Shown piece after piece: positions 1-8,237 of a DNA stretch of 35,345 nt. A model generated the notes under the pieces. The model saw only the letters and a program-made list of their open reading frames with translations, was not told the DNA's origin and ran no database searches. Position 1 is the first letter of the stretch. Each line of letters begins with the position of its first letter. Location of the stretch: the NCBI GenBank assembly GCA_964599655.1, contig CAZRGV010000060.1, positions 1 through 35,345 on the forward strand, read 5' to 3'. The DNA is from CAZRGV01 sp964599655 (GTDB lineage: Bacteria > Planctomycetota > Planctomycetia > Isosphaerales > Isosphaeraceae). The position numbers were made by a program, and so were the translations under genes.

Positions 1-160
1 GTGAGACGTTTCGCCGGCCGGGTCTAGTCTCGGCGATTCGGTTCGGGGAGACAAATCCGGGTCTCGCGTCGCTTGACAGGGGGGAAGCCCGATCTTACGG
101 TGAACTTCCGTTTCCTCCCGAACCGCTTCGAGGCGTAGGGCCTTCGTCGAGACGACCCGG

Positions 161-3100
161 ATGCACCGCGAATACCACCCCGAGGACATGCAACACCGTC
201 GCGCCCATGCCTTCGGGGACGGCCACGACCACGATCGGGATCACGAACATGTCCACGGGGACGACCACCGGTCGCTCTTCGTGCTGACGGCGGTTCTCGG
301 CCTCTTGCTCGGCAGCGACCTTCTGTTTGGCTGGCTGGGATGGGAGAGCTGGCGGAGTCCGTTCGGCGTTTCACTGGCGATGCTGGCGGCCCTTCTGGGC
401 GGCGCGCGGATCGTCTATGGAGCGCTCGAGGCCCTGCTGGCCGGGCGGATCGGGGCCGACATCGCACTGGCCCAGGCGTGCATCGCAGCCTTGATTCTGG
501 GCGAGCCGTTCGTGGCCGCCGAGGTGGTTTTCATCGCCTTGGTCGGAGAGGTGCTGGAGGCCGTCACGGCCGATCGCGCGATGCGTTCCATTGGCCGGCT
601 CTTCGAGCAGACGCCTCGCATGGCCCGCGTCCGTCGCGACGGAATCGAGCTCGAGATCCCGATCGGGGAGGTCGTCGTTGGCGATGTCGTGGTTGTCGGT
701 CCTGGTGAGCGTGTCCCCGTCGCCGGGCCGGTCCTCGCCGGGCGATCGGCCGTTGACCAGTCGGCCCTGACCGGCGAGTCGATGGCCGTCGACAAGGGGC
801 CCGGCGATCCGGTTTACACGGGCACCGTCAACCAGTTCGGCCGCCTGGAATGTCGCGCGGAGAAGGTCGGTCACGAGACGACACTCGGCCAGGTGCTTCG
901 CCTGGTGGCCGAGGCCCAGAGCCGCAAGGCCCCCTTGCAGCGCGCGGCCGATCGTTATGCCAGACTCTTCTTGCCCGTGGTCGAGCTGGTGGCCGGCTTG
1001 ACGGTCGTGGCAGGCTACTGGCTCGGCTGGCCCGACGTTTGGCATCGGACGGTTGCCGTGCTTGTGGTGGCCTGTCCTTGCGCCCTGGTGCTGGCCACTC
1101 CGGCCGCGATTCTGGCGAGCATGGCCTGGCTCGCGAGACACGGCGTGGTGATTAAGGGAGGCATCGCCCTCGAACGGCTGGCAGCCTGCGACACGTTTGC
1201 CTTCGACAAGACCGGAACGCTTACCGTCGGCCGGCCCGAGCTGGCGAGCGTCGTCCCGTTCGGAGATCGATCCGAGGACGATGTCCTTCGCCTGGCCGCC
1301 GCGGCCGAGTCGTCGAGCCGGCACCCGCTGGCCCTCGTCGTTTCGCAAGCCTCGACCGAGCGAGGACTCGAGCCGCTCGAGGCCGCCGAGGTCGTGGCGT
1401 TGCCAGGCTCGGGGGTCTGGGCTCGCGTGCGAATCGAGGGCGATGCGCCTCAGCCGGTTCTCGTCGGAAACGCCCGGTTGATGGCCGAGCAGGGAATCGC
1501 GCTCGACTCGACCGCGACGGAAGCGCTCGACGCCGCCGACGGCCGGGGAGAAACCTCGCTGCTCGTGGCCGTCGATGGGTCGGTGGTGGGCCTGATCGGC
1601 GTTCGAGACCAGGTGCGGCCGGAGGCGCACGACGTCATTCACGACCTCAAGCATCTTCACATCAAGGAAATCGCCATCTTGACGGGCGACCGCGCCAGCG
1701 CCGCGAAGGCCGTGGCGAAGCGGGTGCATATCAAGACGGTCGAGGCGGAATTACTGCCGGCCGACAAAGCCCGGTGGATCGCCCAGCGGCAAGAGGCCGG
1801 GCGGAAGGTGGCGATGGTTGGCGACGGCATCAACGACGCCCCCGCCCTGGCGAAGGCCGACGTCGGTATCGCGATCGGCGGGCCAGGGGCGGACCTCGCG
1901 GCCGAGGCCGGCGATGTGGTCGTGCTTGGGGAACCGCTTCGCGCCCTGCCCGACCTGGTCGGGCTTTCGAGGGCGACCGTGTCGGTGATCCGCCAGAACA
2001 TCCTTGGGTTCGCCTTTGGCCTGAACGCGGTGGCGATGGGATCGGCGACGCTCGGCTGGCTCGGCCCGGTTCCGGCGGCGATCCTGCACCAGGCCGGCTC
2101 GCTCCTGGTGCTCTTGAACGCGATGCGATTGCTGGTCTTCGGCGACTGGCAAGAGACCTGGCCGGTCCGGCGTCTCCGTTCGATGGGAGACGCGATCCGA
2201 AGACTCGACGACCGCCTCGATCCCGGCCGCGCGATGGCCGTTCTGCTTCGCCGATGGCGATGGTTCGTCGCCCTCGCGCCGGTGGTGGCGATGGCCACAT
2301 ATGTGACCTGGGGCTGGACGACGATTGGGCCGGACGAAGTCGGGTTGCTCCAGCGGCAAGGCCGGTTCGTCGAGGTGCTGGGACCGGGTTTGCACCTGCG
2401 ATGGCCGCCGCCGTTGGAACGTGTGACGAAACTCGCACCCGAACGGTTACGAAGCGTCTCCGTGGGCTTCCGCACCGTCGGACTGGACGAGGAGACCGGA
2501 GCGGTTCGCTGGGAGAGCTCGCACGACCGCCAGACAGTCGCTCGACGTGACGACGAGGCGTTGCTGTTGACCGGAGACGGGCAACTCGTCGAGATCACGA
2601 CCGTGGCCCAGTACCACCTCGATCCGCGACCCGAGTCGCTTCGCCGCTACGCCTTCGGCGCGGCGGACGCGGATGCCGCCATCCGCCCGTTGACCGAGTC
2701 GGCCGTGCGGGCGGTCGTTGGTCGGAAAACGCTCGAACAATTGCTCACCGTGGACCGGCACCGGACCGAGGAGGCCGTCGCCGACAACTTGCAACGCCGG
2801 ATCGATGACTACGGTCTGGGCCTGATCGTTCGCGACATCGCCTTCCAGGAGGTTCACCCGCCACTGGCGGTGGTTGACGCCTACCGCGACGTCTCCCGTG
2901 CCGGGAGCGAGCGGCAGAGGCGGATCAACGAGGCGAACACGTACCGGGCCGAACGTGTCGAGAAGGCTAAGGGACTCGCTGCGGCAACCCTTCAAGCCGC
3001 CGCGGCCGATCGAGACGCTCGGATCGCCAGGGCCGAGGGGGAGTCGGCGGCGTTCCTGCAATCGAGAAAGGCCCATGCGACGGCCCCGGCATTGACCGAG

Positions 3101-3289
3101 CATCGGCTCTACTGGGAGTCGCTGGCGACGGCCCTCGCGGGCAAGAACAAGGTGATTCTGGACCCTTCGCGCGCGGGGAATCGACGGCATCTGATCGTGC
3201 CCGACGTGCCGCTCGGTTCCGCGTCGCCCGCGATCAAGGCGACCGTCGCCGACGACCTTCGCCGTCAGGGAGGGAAGTCGAAACCATGA
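161..3289 (+). CDS. P1B-type heavy-metal ATPase fused to an HflK-like SPFH domain
   Basis: Seen: residues 1-37 are His/Asp-rich (several HxH and HD pairs), followed by membrane segments and a complete P-type ATPase core: TGES at 204-207, CPC at 305-307 in the transmembrane metal site, DKTGT with phosphorylated Asp349, HP at 388-389 and GDGIND at 554-559; the last ATPase helix region carries HQ at 643 and GSLLVLLNAMRLL from 646. No CxxC HMA domain is present. From about 697 a new membrane helix is followed by an SPFH/band-7 module (about 720-990) with the HflK-like IGPDEVG and PGLHLRWPPP signatures and an Ala/Glu/Arg-rich coiled coil. Known: P1B ATPases export soft metals (Cu, Zn, Cd, Pb); HflK forms membrane cages with HflC. 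Inferred: a metal exporter physically tied to an SPFH scaffold. The substrate cannot be fixed. The length (1042) is far above the usual 650-800 of a P1B ATPase, because of the fusion. The stop overlaps the next start (ATGA). No clear ribosome site precedes the ATG at 161; M10 is an alternative start. Confidence 0.9.
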   Translation: MHREYHPEDMQHRRAHAFGDGHDHDRDHEHVHGDDHRSLFVLTAVLGLLLGSDLLFGWLGWESWRSPFGVSLAMLAALLGGARIVYGALEALLAGRIGADIALAQACIAALILGEPFVAAEVVFIALVGEVLEAVTADRAMRSIGRLFEQTPRMARVRRDGIELEIPIGEVVVGDVVVVGPGERVPVAGPVLAGRSAVDQSALTGESMAVDKGPGDPVYTGTVNQFGRLECRAEKVGHETTLGQVLRLVAEAQSRKAPLQRAADRYARLFLPVVELVAGLTVVAGYWLGWPDVWHRTVAVLVVACPCALVLATPAAILASMAWLARHGVVIKGGIALERLAACDTFAFDKTGTLTVGRPELASVVPFGDRSEDDVLRLAAAAESSSRHPLALVVSQASTERGLEPLEAAEVVALPGSGVWARVRIEGDAPQPVLVGNARLMAEQGIALDSTATEALDAADGRGETSLLVAVDGSVVGLIGVRDQVRPEAHDVIHDLKHLHIKEIAILTGDRASAAKAVAKRVHIKTVEAELLPADKARWIAQRQEAGRKVAMVGDGINDAPALAKADVGIAIGGPGADLAAEAGDVVVLGEPLRALPDLVGLSRATVSVIRQNILGFAFGLNAVAMGSATLGWLGPVPAAILHQAGSLLVLLNAMRLLVFGDWQETWPVRRLRSMGDAIRRLDDRLDPGRAMAVLLRRWRWFVALAPVVAMATYVTWGWTTIGPDEVGLLQRQGRFVEVLGPGLHLRWPPPLERVTKLAPERLRSVSVGFRTVGLDEETGAVRWESSHDRQTVARRDDEALLLTGDGQLVEITTVAQYHLDPRPESLRRYAFGAADADAAIRPLTESAVRAVVGRKTLEQLLTVDRHRTEEAVADNLQRRIDDYGLGLIVRDIAFQEVHPPLAVVDAYRDVSRAGSERQRRINEANTYRAERVEKAKGLAAATLQAAAADRDARIARAEGESAAFLQSRKAHATAPALTEHRLYWESLATALAGKNKVILDPSRAGNRRHLIVPDVPLGSASPAIKATVADDLRRQGGKSKP

Positions 3290-3531
3290 AACAACGGCTT
3301 CCGATTCCACGACGGTGCATCACGCTCGCCCACATGATGAAGGCGGTTTGCGCCTCCGCCCTGACGTTCTGGGTTGGCTCGTGGTGGCTCACGCCCGAGG
3401 ACCGACGGGACCCTGCCGGTCGCCTTTTCGTTCAGGTGATTCCCGCCATCGTGGTCGGCTTCCGGACGTGCCTCGATGCCCCGGAACCGGATTCTCGACC
3501 CGAACCATCCACCCGGCGATCTTCACGTTGA
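3286..3531 (+). CDS. small membrane protein between the ATPase fusion and hflC-like gene
   Basis: Unrecognised 81-residue reading frame. Its ATG overlaps the stop of the ATPase-SPFH gene as ATGA, and it ends 16 bases before the HflC-like start, which is the arrangement expected of a translated operon member. There is a hydrophobic stretch around residues 19-34 rich in Ala, Trp and Val (ending WVGSWWL) and a second one around 47-57 (FVQVIPAIVVG), so one or two membrane helices are plausible; the C-terminus is short, polar and Pro/Arg-rich. No domain is recognised. In a GC-rich genome a frame of this length can be chance, so the positional coupling is the main support. If real, it could be an accessory subunit of the neighbouring membrane complex (inference). 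Confidence 0.5.
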   Translation: MKQRLPIPRRCITLAHMMKAVCASALTFWVGSWWLTPEDRRDPAGRLFVQVIPAIVVGFRTCLDAPEPDSRPEPSTRRSSR

Positions 3532-3547
3532 CAGGAACTTCGGAACC

Positions 3548-4546
3548 ATGCCCCGATTCCGCTGGATGGTCGTTCTGGTGCTCTTGATTCTGGCCGCTGG
3601 CCTGGTCGTGCTTCGCTCCTGGGTGATCGTGGACGAGACGCAGTTCGTCCTGGTCACAGACTTCGGCCGGCTGGTGGAGGTCTACGGCGACGCGCCGGGC
3701 GAGGCCGGATTCCACCTCAAGTGGCCCTGGCAATCGACGCTGGCCATCGACCGTCGCATCCAGGTCTCCGAGCCGCCGGCGCGGGAGACGATCACCGGCG
3801 ACAAGCGGAACCTCGAAGTTGCGCCTTACGTCGTCTGGCGAGTCGCCGATCCCGAGCGGTTCCTCCGGTCGGCCGGCACGCTTTCGAACGCCGCCAACCG
3901 GCTCGACGAACGTATCTCAGCCGCGTTGAACAACGCCATCGGCACGCGACCCCTCGAAAGCCTGGCCTCGACCGACCCGACCGTCTGGCAGCTCGACGAC
4001 CTCAGTGAGCAGGTCCGCGGATCCGTCGCCACGTCCGCTCGCGAGGAACTGGGAGTCGACGTGGTCGACATCCGGCTCCGGCGGTTCAATCATCCGCTGG
4101 AAGTCCGTCCCGCCGTCTTCGACCTGATCCGTAGCGAGCGACGGCAGGTCGCCGCGACGCTTCGGGCCGAAGGAGAGGCTCGATACACGACGATGACCAG
4201 TCAGGCCGACCGCGAACGCGACGCCCTGCTCGCCGAGGCCGACGCCGAGGCCGAGCGCATTCGAGGCGAGGGCGACGCCGAGGCGACCCGCATGCTCAAC
4301 GCCGCCCATGGCCAGGACCCGAAGTTCTACGAGTTCCTCCGCACGCTGGAGACGTATAAGGCCCTCATCGATGAGAAGGCGATGATCGTTCTGTCGTCGT
4401 CGAGCCCCTTGCTTCGACTCCTCTCGCAAGGGCCGACGGACGACCTGCTCGGACCTCGACCGTCGGAGTCGCCGTCGTCGGAGCCGCCGCCTTCCGCCGC
4501 TGCCAGTCCGGTCGCGGGCTCCCCGAACCCGGAGCCGAAACGATGA
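3548..4546 (+). CDS. HflC-like SPFH/band-7 membrane protein
   Basis: Seen: one N-terminal helix (about residues 6-23), then the HflC-type opening VDETQFVLVTDFGRLVEVYG, GFHLKWPWQS, a TGDKRNLEV strand typical of HflC, the SPFH fold to about 190, then a long Glu/Ala/Arg coiled coil (EGEARYTTMTSQADRERDA onward) and a Ser/Pro-rich tail of about 40 residues. Known: HflC and HflK form a membrane cage around the FtsH protease and modulate it. The frame is open upstream to an ATG at 3476, but the start at 3548 is preferred because it places the membrane helix directly at the N-terminus and has AGGAA 9-13 bases upstream. It follows the ATPase-SPFH fusion and overlaps the next SPFH gene by ATGA. No ftsH gene is in the window, so the partner may be the ATPase rather than FtsH (inference). 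Confidence 0.88.
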   Translation: MPRFRWMVVLVLLILAAGLVVLRSWVIVDETQFVLVTDFGRLVEVYGDAPGEAGFHLKWPWQSTLAIDRRIQVSEPPARETITGDKRNLEVAPYVVWRVADPERFLRSAGTLSNAANRLDERISAALNNAIGTRPLESLASTDPTVWQLDDLSEQVRGSVATSAREELGVDVVDIRLRRFNHPLEVRPAVFDLIRSERRQVAATLRAEGEARYTTMTSQADRERDALLAEADAEAERIRGEGDAEATRMLNAAHGQDPKFYEFLRTLETYKALIDEKAMIVLSSSSPLLRLLSQGPTDDLLGPRPSESPSSEPPPSAAASPVAGSPNPEPKR

Positions 4547-5466
4547 CGCGAGGTCGCGGGATCGTCGCGCTTCTGCTCCTCTTTGCCCTGGGAGCCTACC
4601 TGGCGACGGGTTGGGGCGTGGTGGCGCCGGGCGAGGTCGTGGTCGTCCGTCGGCTGGGCCGGGTCTTGCCGCAACCGTGGCAGGCCGGGCTCCACTGGGG
4701 GTGGCCGCTGGGCTTCGAACAGCGCGATCGGGTCCGAATCGACGAGGTTCGGAGGCTCGAGGTTGGCCTGGTCGGAGTGCCTGGCCCCGACGAGGAGCCT
4801 GGCGCCGGTGAGTTTCTGACCGGCGATCTGAACCTGCTTCGTCTTCGGGCGGTCGTCCAGTATCGCGTGGCCGATCCCACGGCGTTCGTGCTTCAGTCAG
4901 AATCGACGACCGCCATCTTGCCCAGGTTGGCGGAGTCGAGCCTTTCGAGGGCCCTGTCCCGTCGAGGGATCGACGCCGCCTTGCGAGACGATCGCGCGGC
5001 CCTGGCACTCGACGCCGCGGACGATCTCTCGAACCGTGTGGAGCGGTGCGGCCTCGGCCTGGCGATCCTGAGCGTGAGCCTCATCGATGCCGCGCCTCCC
5101 GTCGAGGTGCAGGCCGACTTCGCCGCCGCCCAGGCCGCCCGGAGCGAGCGAGACCGACGGCTCAACGAGGCCAGAACCTATCAGGCGACCACCCGCGCCG
5201 CCGCCCAGGCCCAAGCGCGGGCCAGAACGGTCGCCGCGAAGGCCCAGGCGGATCGCGCCGTCACCCTCGCGAGCAGCCAGGCCGACCGCTTCCTGGCCCT
5301 GTTGGCCGAGGCCAGGCACTCGCGACCCCTGACCGTGCGTCGCCTCTACCTCGACGCCTTGCGGGACCTTCTGCCTCGCGTCCGTCGCACGCTGATCCTG
5401 GGGCCCGACGAGCCAATCGACCTGAGTCTCTTCGACACACCCCAGGCCGATCCGGCCGCCCCCTGA
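4543..5466 (+). CDS. HflK-like SPFH/band-7 membrane protein
   Basis: Seen: a single N-terminal helix (about 7-24), the opening GVVAPGEVVVVRRLGRVL and AGLHWGWPLGFE, which is HflK-like, then LTGDLNLLRLRAVVQYRVADP in the SPFH core, and an Ala/Gln/Arg-rich coiled coil from about 195 to 250. At 307 residues it is shorter than E. coli HflK (about 420), lacking its Gly-rich N-terminal extension. Its start overlaps the HflC-like stop (ATGA), so the two are translationally coupled. With the SPFH half of the ATPase fusion this makes three different SPFH proteins in one operon. A terminator-like hairpin follows at 5500-5531. Function inferred: scaffold or cage subunit at the inner membrane, perhaps holding the metal pump or a protease. 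Confidence 0.85.
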   Translation: MTRGRGIVALLLLFALGAYLATGWGVVAPGEVVVVRRLGRVLPQPWQAGLHWGWPLGFEQRDRVRIDEVRRLEVGLVGVPGPDEEPGAGEFLTGDLNLLRLRAVVQYRVADPTAFVLQSESTTAILPRLAESSLSRALSRRGIDAALRDDRAALALDAADDLSNRVERCGLGLAILSVSLIDAAPPVEVQADFAAAQAARSERDRRLNEARTYQATTRAAAQAQARARTVAAKAQADRAVTLASSQADRFLALLAEARHSRPLTVRRLYLDALRDLLPRVRRTLILGPDEPIDLSLFDTPQADPAAP

Positions 5467-5499
5467 CATGAGTCGGGCCAATCGGGCCGAGATCGTGAC

Positions 5500-5531
5500 G
5501 GCCGGTTTTCGCCGCGCCGATCCGGCCTTTT
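5500..5531 (+). terminator. probable intrinsic terminator after the ATPase/SPFH operon
   Basis: A 6-bp perfect stem GGCCGG (5500-5505) / CCGGCC (5522-5527) with a 16-base GC-rich loop is followed directly by TTTT (5528-5531). It lies 34 bases after the HflK-like stop and before ettA. The stem is short, so efficiency is uncertain. Confidence 0.5.
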
Positions 5532-5627
5532 CTCCGACCCGGACGATCGGGTCTAATCGTGGAAAGATCCCGCTTCGCCGTCCGAGACCGGAGACGCCGG
5601 GGACGGCTGTTCACGACGAGTTTCAAC

Positions 5628-7310
5628 ATGCCCCCGCAATACATCTTTACCATCGAGAACCTGTCGAAGGTCCATGGGAAGAAAGAGGTTCTGAAGAACA
5701 TCTGGCTCTCGTTCTACCCAGGAGCCAAGATCGGCGTGCTGGGAAGCAACGGAGCGGGCAAAAGCTCCCTCCTGAAAATCATGGCGGGCGTCGACACCGA
5801 CTTCATCGGGACCGCCCGGCCAGCGCCCGGCGTGACGATCGGTTACCTTCCCCAAGAACCCACGCTCGACCCCACCAAGGACGTACTTGGAAACGTCGAG
5901 GAAGCCGTTTCGCACATTCGCGGCTTGTTGACGCGGTTCGACGAGATCAACAACCGGCTGGCCGAAGGCCCCGACGCCGATGAGATGGATCAGTTGCTCG
6001 ACGAGCAGGCTAGGGTCCAGGACGGCATCGAGGCGACCAACGCCTGGGACCTCGACCGCCAGCTCGAGATCGCCATGGATGCCATGCGGCTCCCCCCCGG
6101 CGATGCCGAGGTCGCGACCCTCTCCGGCGGCGAGAAGCGACGGGTGGCTCTCTGCAAGCTTTTGTTGCAACGCCCCGATATCCTCCTGCTCGACGAACCG
6201 ACGAACCACCTCGATGCCGAGAGCGTCGCCTGGCTCGAGCGGCACTTGCAAGAGTATCCCGGCACAGTCGTCGCCGTGACCCACGACCGCTACTTCCTCG
6301 ACAACGTCGCGGGCTGGATCCTCGAGCTCGACCGCGGGCAGGGCATTCCCTGGCAGGGGAATTACTCGTCCTGGCTCGAGCAGAAGCAGCAGCGTTTGGC
6401 CCTCGAAGAGAAACAGGAAAGCGCGCGTCGTAAAACCCTGGAACGCGAGCTGGAATGGGTTCGCATGGCCCCTCGGGCTCGAGTCGCGAAGAACCGCGCC
6501 CGACTGGCTCGCTACGAGCAACTGGCCAACCAGGACTCCGAGAAGCGCGACGAGGCTATCGTCCTCCAGATCCCACCCGGACCGCACCTCGGCGACCTCG
6601 TCGTCGAAGCTCAGGGCGTCAAGAAGGTCTTCGGCGATCGCGTTCTCTTTGAAGACATGAGCTTCCGTCTCCCGCCGGGCGGCATCGTCGGCGTGATCGG
6701 CCCCAACGGCGCGGGAAAGACGACGCTCTTTCGCATGATCGTCGGCCAGGAAAACCCGGACGAGGGAACCCTGCGGATTGGGGAAACCGTCGTGATCTCG
6801 TATGTGGATCAGAGCCGGGAAGCCCTCAACCCCGAGAACACGATCTTCCAGGAGATCACCGGCGGGGTGGACCAGGTGGTGCTCGGCAAGCGCAAGGTGC
6901 CCGCGCGGGCCTATGTCGCCAGCTTCAACTTCAAAGGGCCGGACCAGGAGAAGAAGGTCGGCAACCTCTCCGGCGGCGAGCGGAACCGCGTTCACCTCGC
7001 CAAGCTGCTCAAGAGCGGCGGCAACCTCCTGCTCCTGGACGAACCGACCAACGACCTCGACGTCGACATGCTCCGCTCCCTCGAAGACGCTCTAGTCGAC
7101 TTCGGCGGCTGCGCCGTGGTCATCANNNNNNNNNNCGATCGCTGGTTCCTGGACCGCGTCGCCACCCACATCCTCGCCTTCGAGGGTGACAGCCGCGTCG
7201 TCTGGTGCGACGGGAATTACCAAACTTACGAGGAGCAACGCCGAAACCGACTCGGAATCGAGGCCGACCAGCCCCATCGCATCCGTTACAAGGCCCTCAC
7301 GCGGTCGTAG
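5628..7310 (+). CDS. ettA: energy-dependent translational throttle protein EttA (ABC-F ATPase)
   Basis: Seen: two ABC nucleotide-binding domains in one soluble chain with no membrane part. Walker A at 39-46 (GSNGAGKS) and about 358-365 (GPNGAGKT), signatures LSGGE at 165-169 and 447-451, Walker B with catalytic Glu190 and Glu472, plus the EttA hallmarks FYPGAKIGVLG, EPTNHLDAESVAWLE and the GIPWQGNYSSWLEQK arm/linker region. Known: EttA binds the ribosomal E site and gates entry into elongation according to the ATP/ADP ratio. The start at 5628 (MPPQYIFTIENLSKV) matches the family start; the frame extends 23 codons upstream without support. Length 560 compares with about 555 in E. coli. Ten N at 7126-7135 fall in the second H-loop (VVI....DRWFL). 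Confidence 0.95.
   Translation: MPPQYIFTIENLSKVHGKKEVLKNIWLSFYPGAKIGVLGSNGAGKSSLLKIMAGVDTDFIGTARPAPGVTIGYLPQEPTLDPTKDVLGNVEEAVSHIRGLLTRFDEINNRLAEGPDADEMDQLLDEQARVQDGIEATNAWDLDRQLEIAMDAMRLPPGDAEVATLSGGEKRRVALCKLLLQRPDILLLDEPTNHLDAESVAWLERHLQEYPGTVVAVTHDRYFLDNVAGWILELDRGQGIPWQGNYSSWLEQKQQRLALEEKQESARRKTLERELEWVRMAPRARVAKNRARLARYEQLANQDSEKRDEAIVLQIPPGPHLGDLVVEAQGVKKVFGDRVLFEDMSFRLPPGGIVGVIGPNGAGKTTLFRMIVGQENPDEGTLRIGETVVISYVDQSREALNPENTIFQEITGGVDQVVLGKRKVPARAYVASFNFKGPDQEKKVGNLSGGERNRVHLAKLLKSGGNLLLLDEPTNDLDVDMLRSLEDALVDFGGCAVVIXXXXDRWFLDRVATHILAFEGDSRVVWCDGNYQTYEEQRRNRLGIEADQPHRIRYKALTRS
7126..7135. other. assembly gap (10 N) inside ettA
   Basis: Ten undetermined bases fall between VVI and DRWFLDR of EttA, giving four unknown codons. 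The family has only Ser-His there (VISHDRWFL), so the true gap is probably four bases (ATC A[GCCA]C GAT); the six extra bases keep the frame by chance of length. Confidence 0.9.
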
Positions 7311-7362
7311 CGGGCGGAATCGCCGAGGAGAGAGAAAACCTCCAGAACGTTTCCTTGTGTCT

Positions 7363-7383
7363 NNNNNNNNNNNNNNNNNNNNN
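7363..7383. other. assembly gap (21 N) at the start of the crotonase gene
   Basis: Twenty-one undetermined bases lie 52 bases after the ettA stop and just before the first recognisable residues of the crotonase-family protein. They probably hide the start codon and first residues; the true length is unknown. Confidence 0.95.
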
Positions 7384-8178
7384 CCTCTCGATGCCTCTCC
7401 AGAACTGGACGTGGTCCGAGAGGCGCACGTCGTCCGACTCACGTTGAACCGGCCGGAGCGTCGAAACGCCCTGTCGATCGCGATGATCGGCCGGTTTCAG
7501 GCGGCTCTCGATCCGTTGGCACGGGACCCTTCGGCGAGGGTCGTGGTCATCGCCGCCCGCGGCCCGGTCTTCTGCTCGGGTCACGACCTGGGCGAGATGA
7601 TCGGTCGCGAGGAAACCGATTACGCGGACCTCTTCTCGGCGTGCACGCGACTGATGCGGAGCCTCCGCCAATTACCTCAGCCGGTCCTCGCCCGGGTCCA
7701 AGGGCCCGCGGTCGCGGCGGGCTGCCAGCTCGTGGCAGCCTGCGACCTGGCCGTGGCTTCGAACTCGGCGACTTTCAGCACCCCGGGCGTGAAGATCGGC
7801 CTGTTCTGCACGACACCGATGGTACCGCTCGTCCGGGCGATCCCGCCCAAGGCCGCGCTCGAGATGCTCCTGACCGGTGAGTCGATTTCCGCCGAACGGG
7901 CCCTGGCGCTGGGGCTCGTTAACCGTGTGGTCCCGGAAGAACAACTTGACGACGCCCTGATGGAGCTGGCGAACCGCCTTCTCGCTTACAGCCCCGCCAT
8001 TCTGCGGCTTGGCAAAAAAGCCTTCTATGAGCAACTTGCGATGGATGAGAATACCGCCTACGAGCAGGCGACGTGCCTCATGACGCGCAACGCGCTGGCT
8101 CCCGAGGCGCAGGAAGGGATGTCAGCCTTCCTCGAAAAGCGTCCGCCGCGCTGGCCGGCAACCTCGATCGAGACGTGA
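7363..8178 (+). CDS. enoyl-CoA hydratase/isomerase family protein (ECHDC3-like), start hidden in gap
   Basis: Seen: a crotonase fold beginning VVREAHVVRLTLNRPERRNA, with the CoA/oxyanion loop GPVFCSGHDLGEM, then the second oxyanion segment GPAVAAGCQLVAACDLAVAS, FSTPGVKIGLFCTTPMVPL, TGESISAERALALGLVNRVV, and a C-terminal helix region with LGKKAFYEQ. Known: classical hydratases use Glu in the segment equivalent to AGCQL and a second Glu near PGVKIG; here these are Gln and Gly, as in the ECHDC3-like subgroup, so simple 2-enoyl-CoA hydration is doubtful. The start codon is not visible; it is taken to lie in the N run, and GTG 7411 is the first in-frame visible alternative. The phosphotransacetylase-like gene follows after 59 bases, which suggests a shared acyl-CoA role. 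Confidence 0.85.
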   Translation, partial: XXXXXXXPLDASPELDVVREAHVVRLTLNRPERRNALSIAMIGRFQAALDPLARDPSARVVVIAARGPVFCSGHDLGEMIGREETDYADLFSACTRLMRSLRQLPQPVLARVQGPAVAAGCQLVAACDLAVASNSATFSTPGVKIGLFCTTPMVPLVRAIPPKAALEMLLTGESISAERALALGLVNRVVPEEQLDDALMELANRLLAYSPAILRLGKKAFYEQLAMDENTAYEQATCLMTRNALAPEAQEGMSAFLEKRPPRWPATSIET

Positions 8179-8237
8179 GGATTTCCAGAACTCCGTGATC
8201 TTGACCACGAAAGAACCCGGATCTCGAGAATCGAGCC

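Noticed and set aside
371..1729. 452-residue open frame antisense to the metal ATPase
   Set aside because: It is a shadow of high GC: it is Arg/His-rich, has no domain, and lies opposite a gene with all ATPase motifs.
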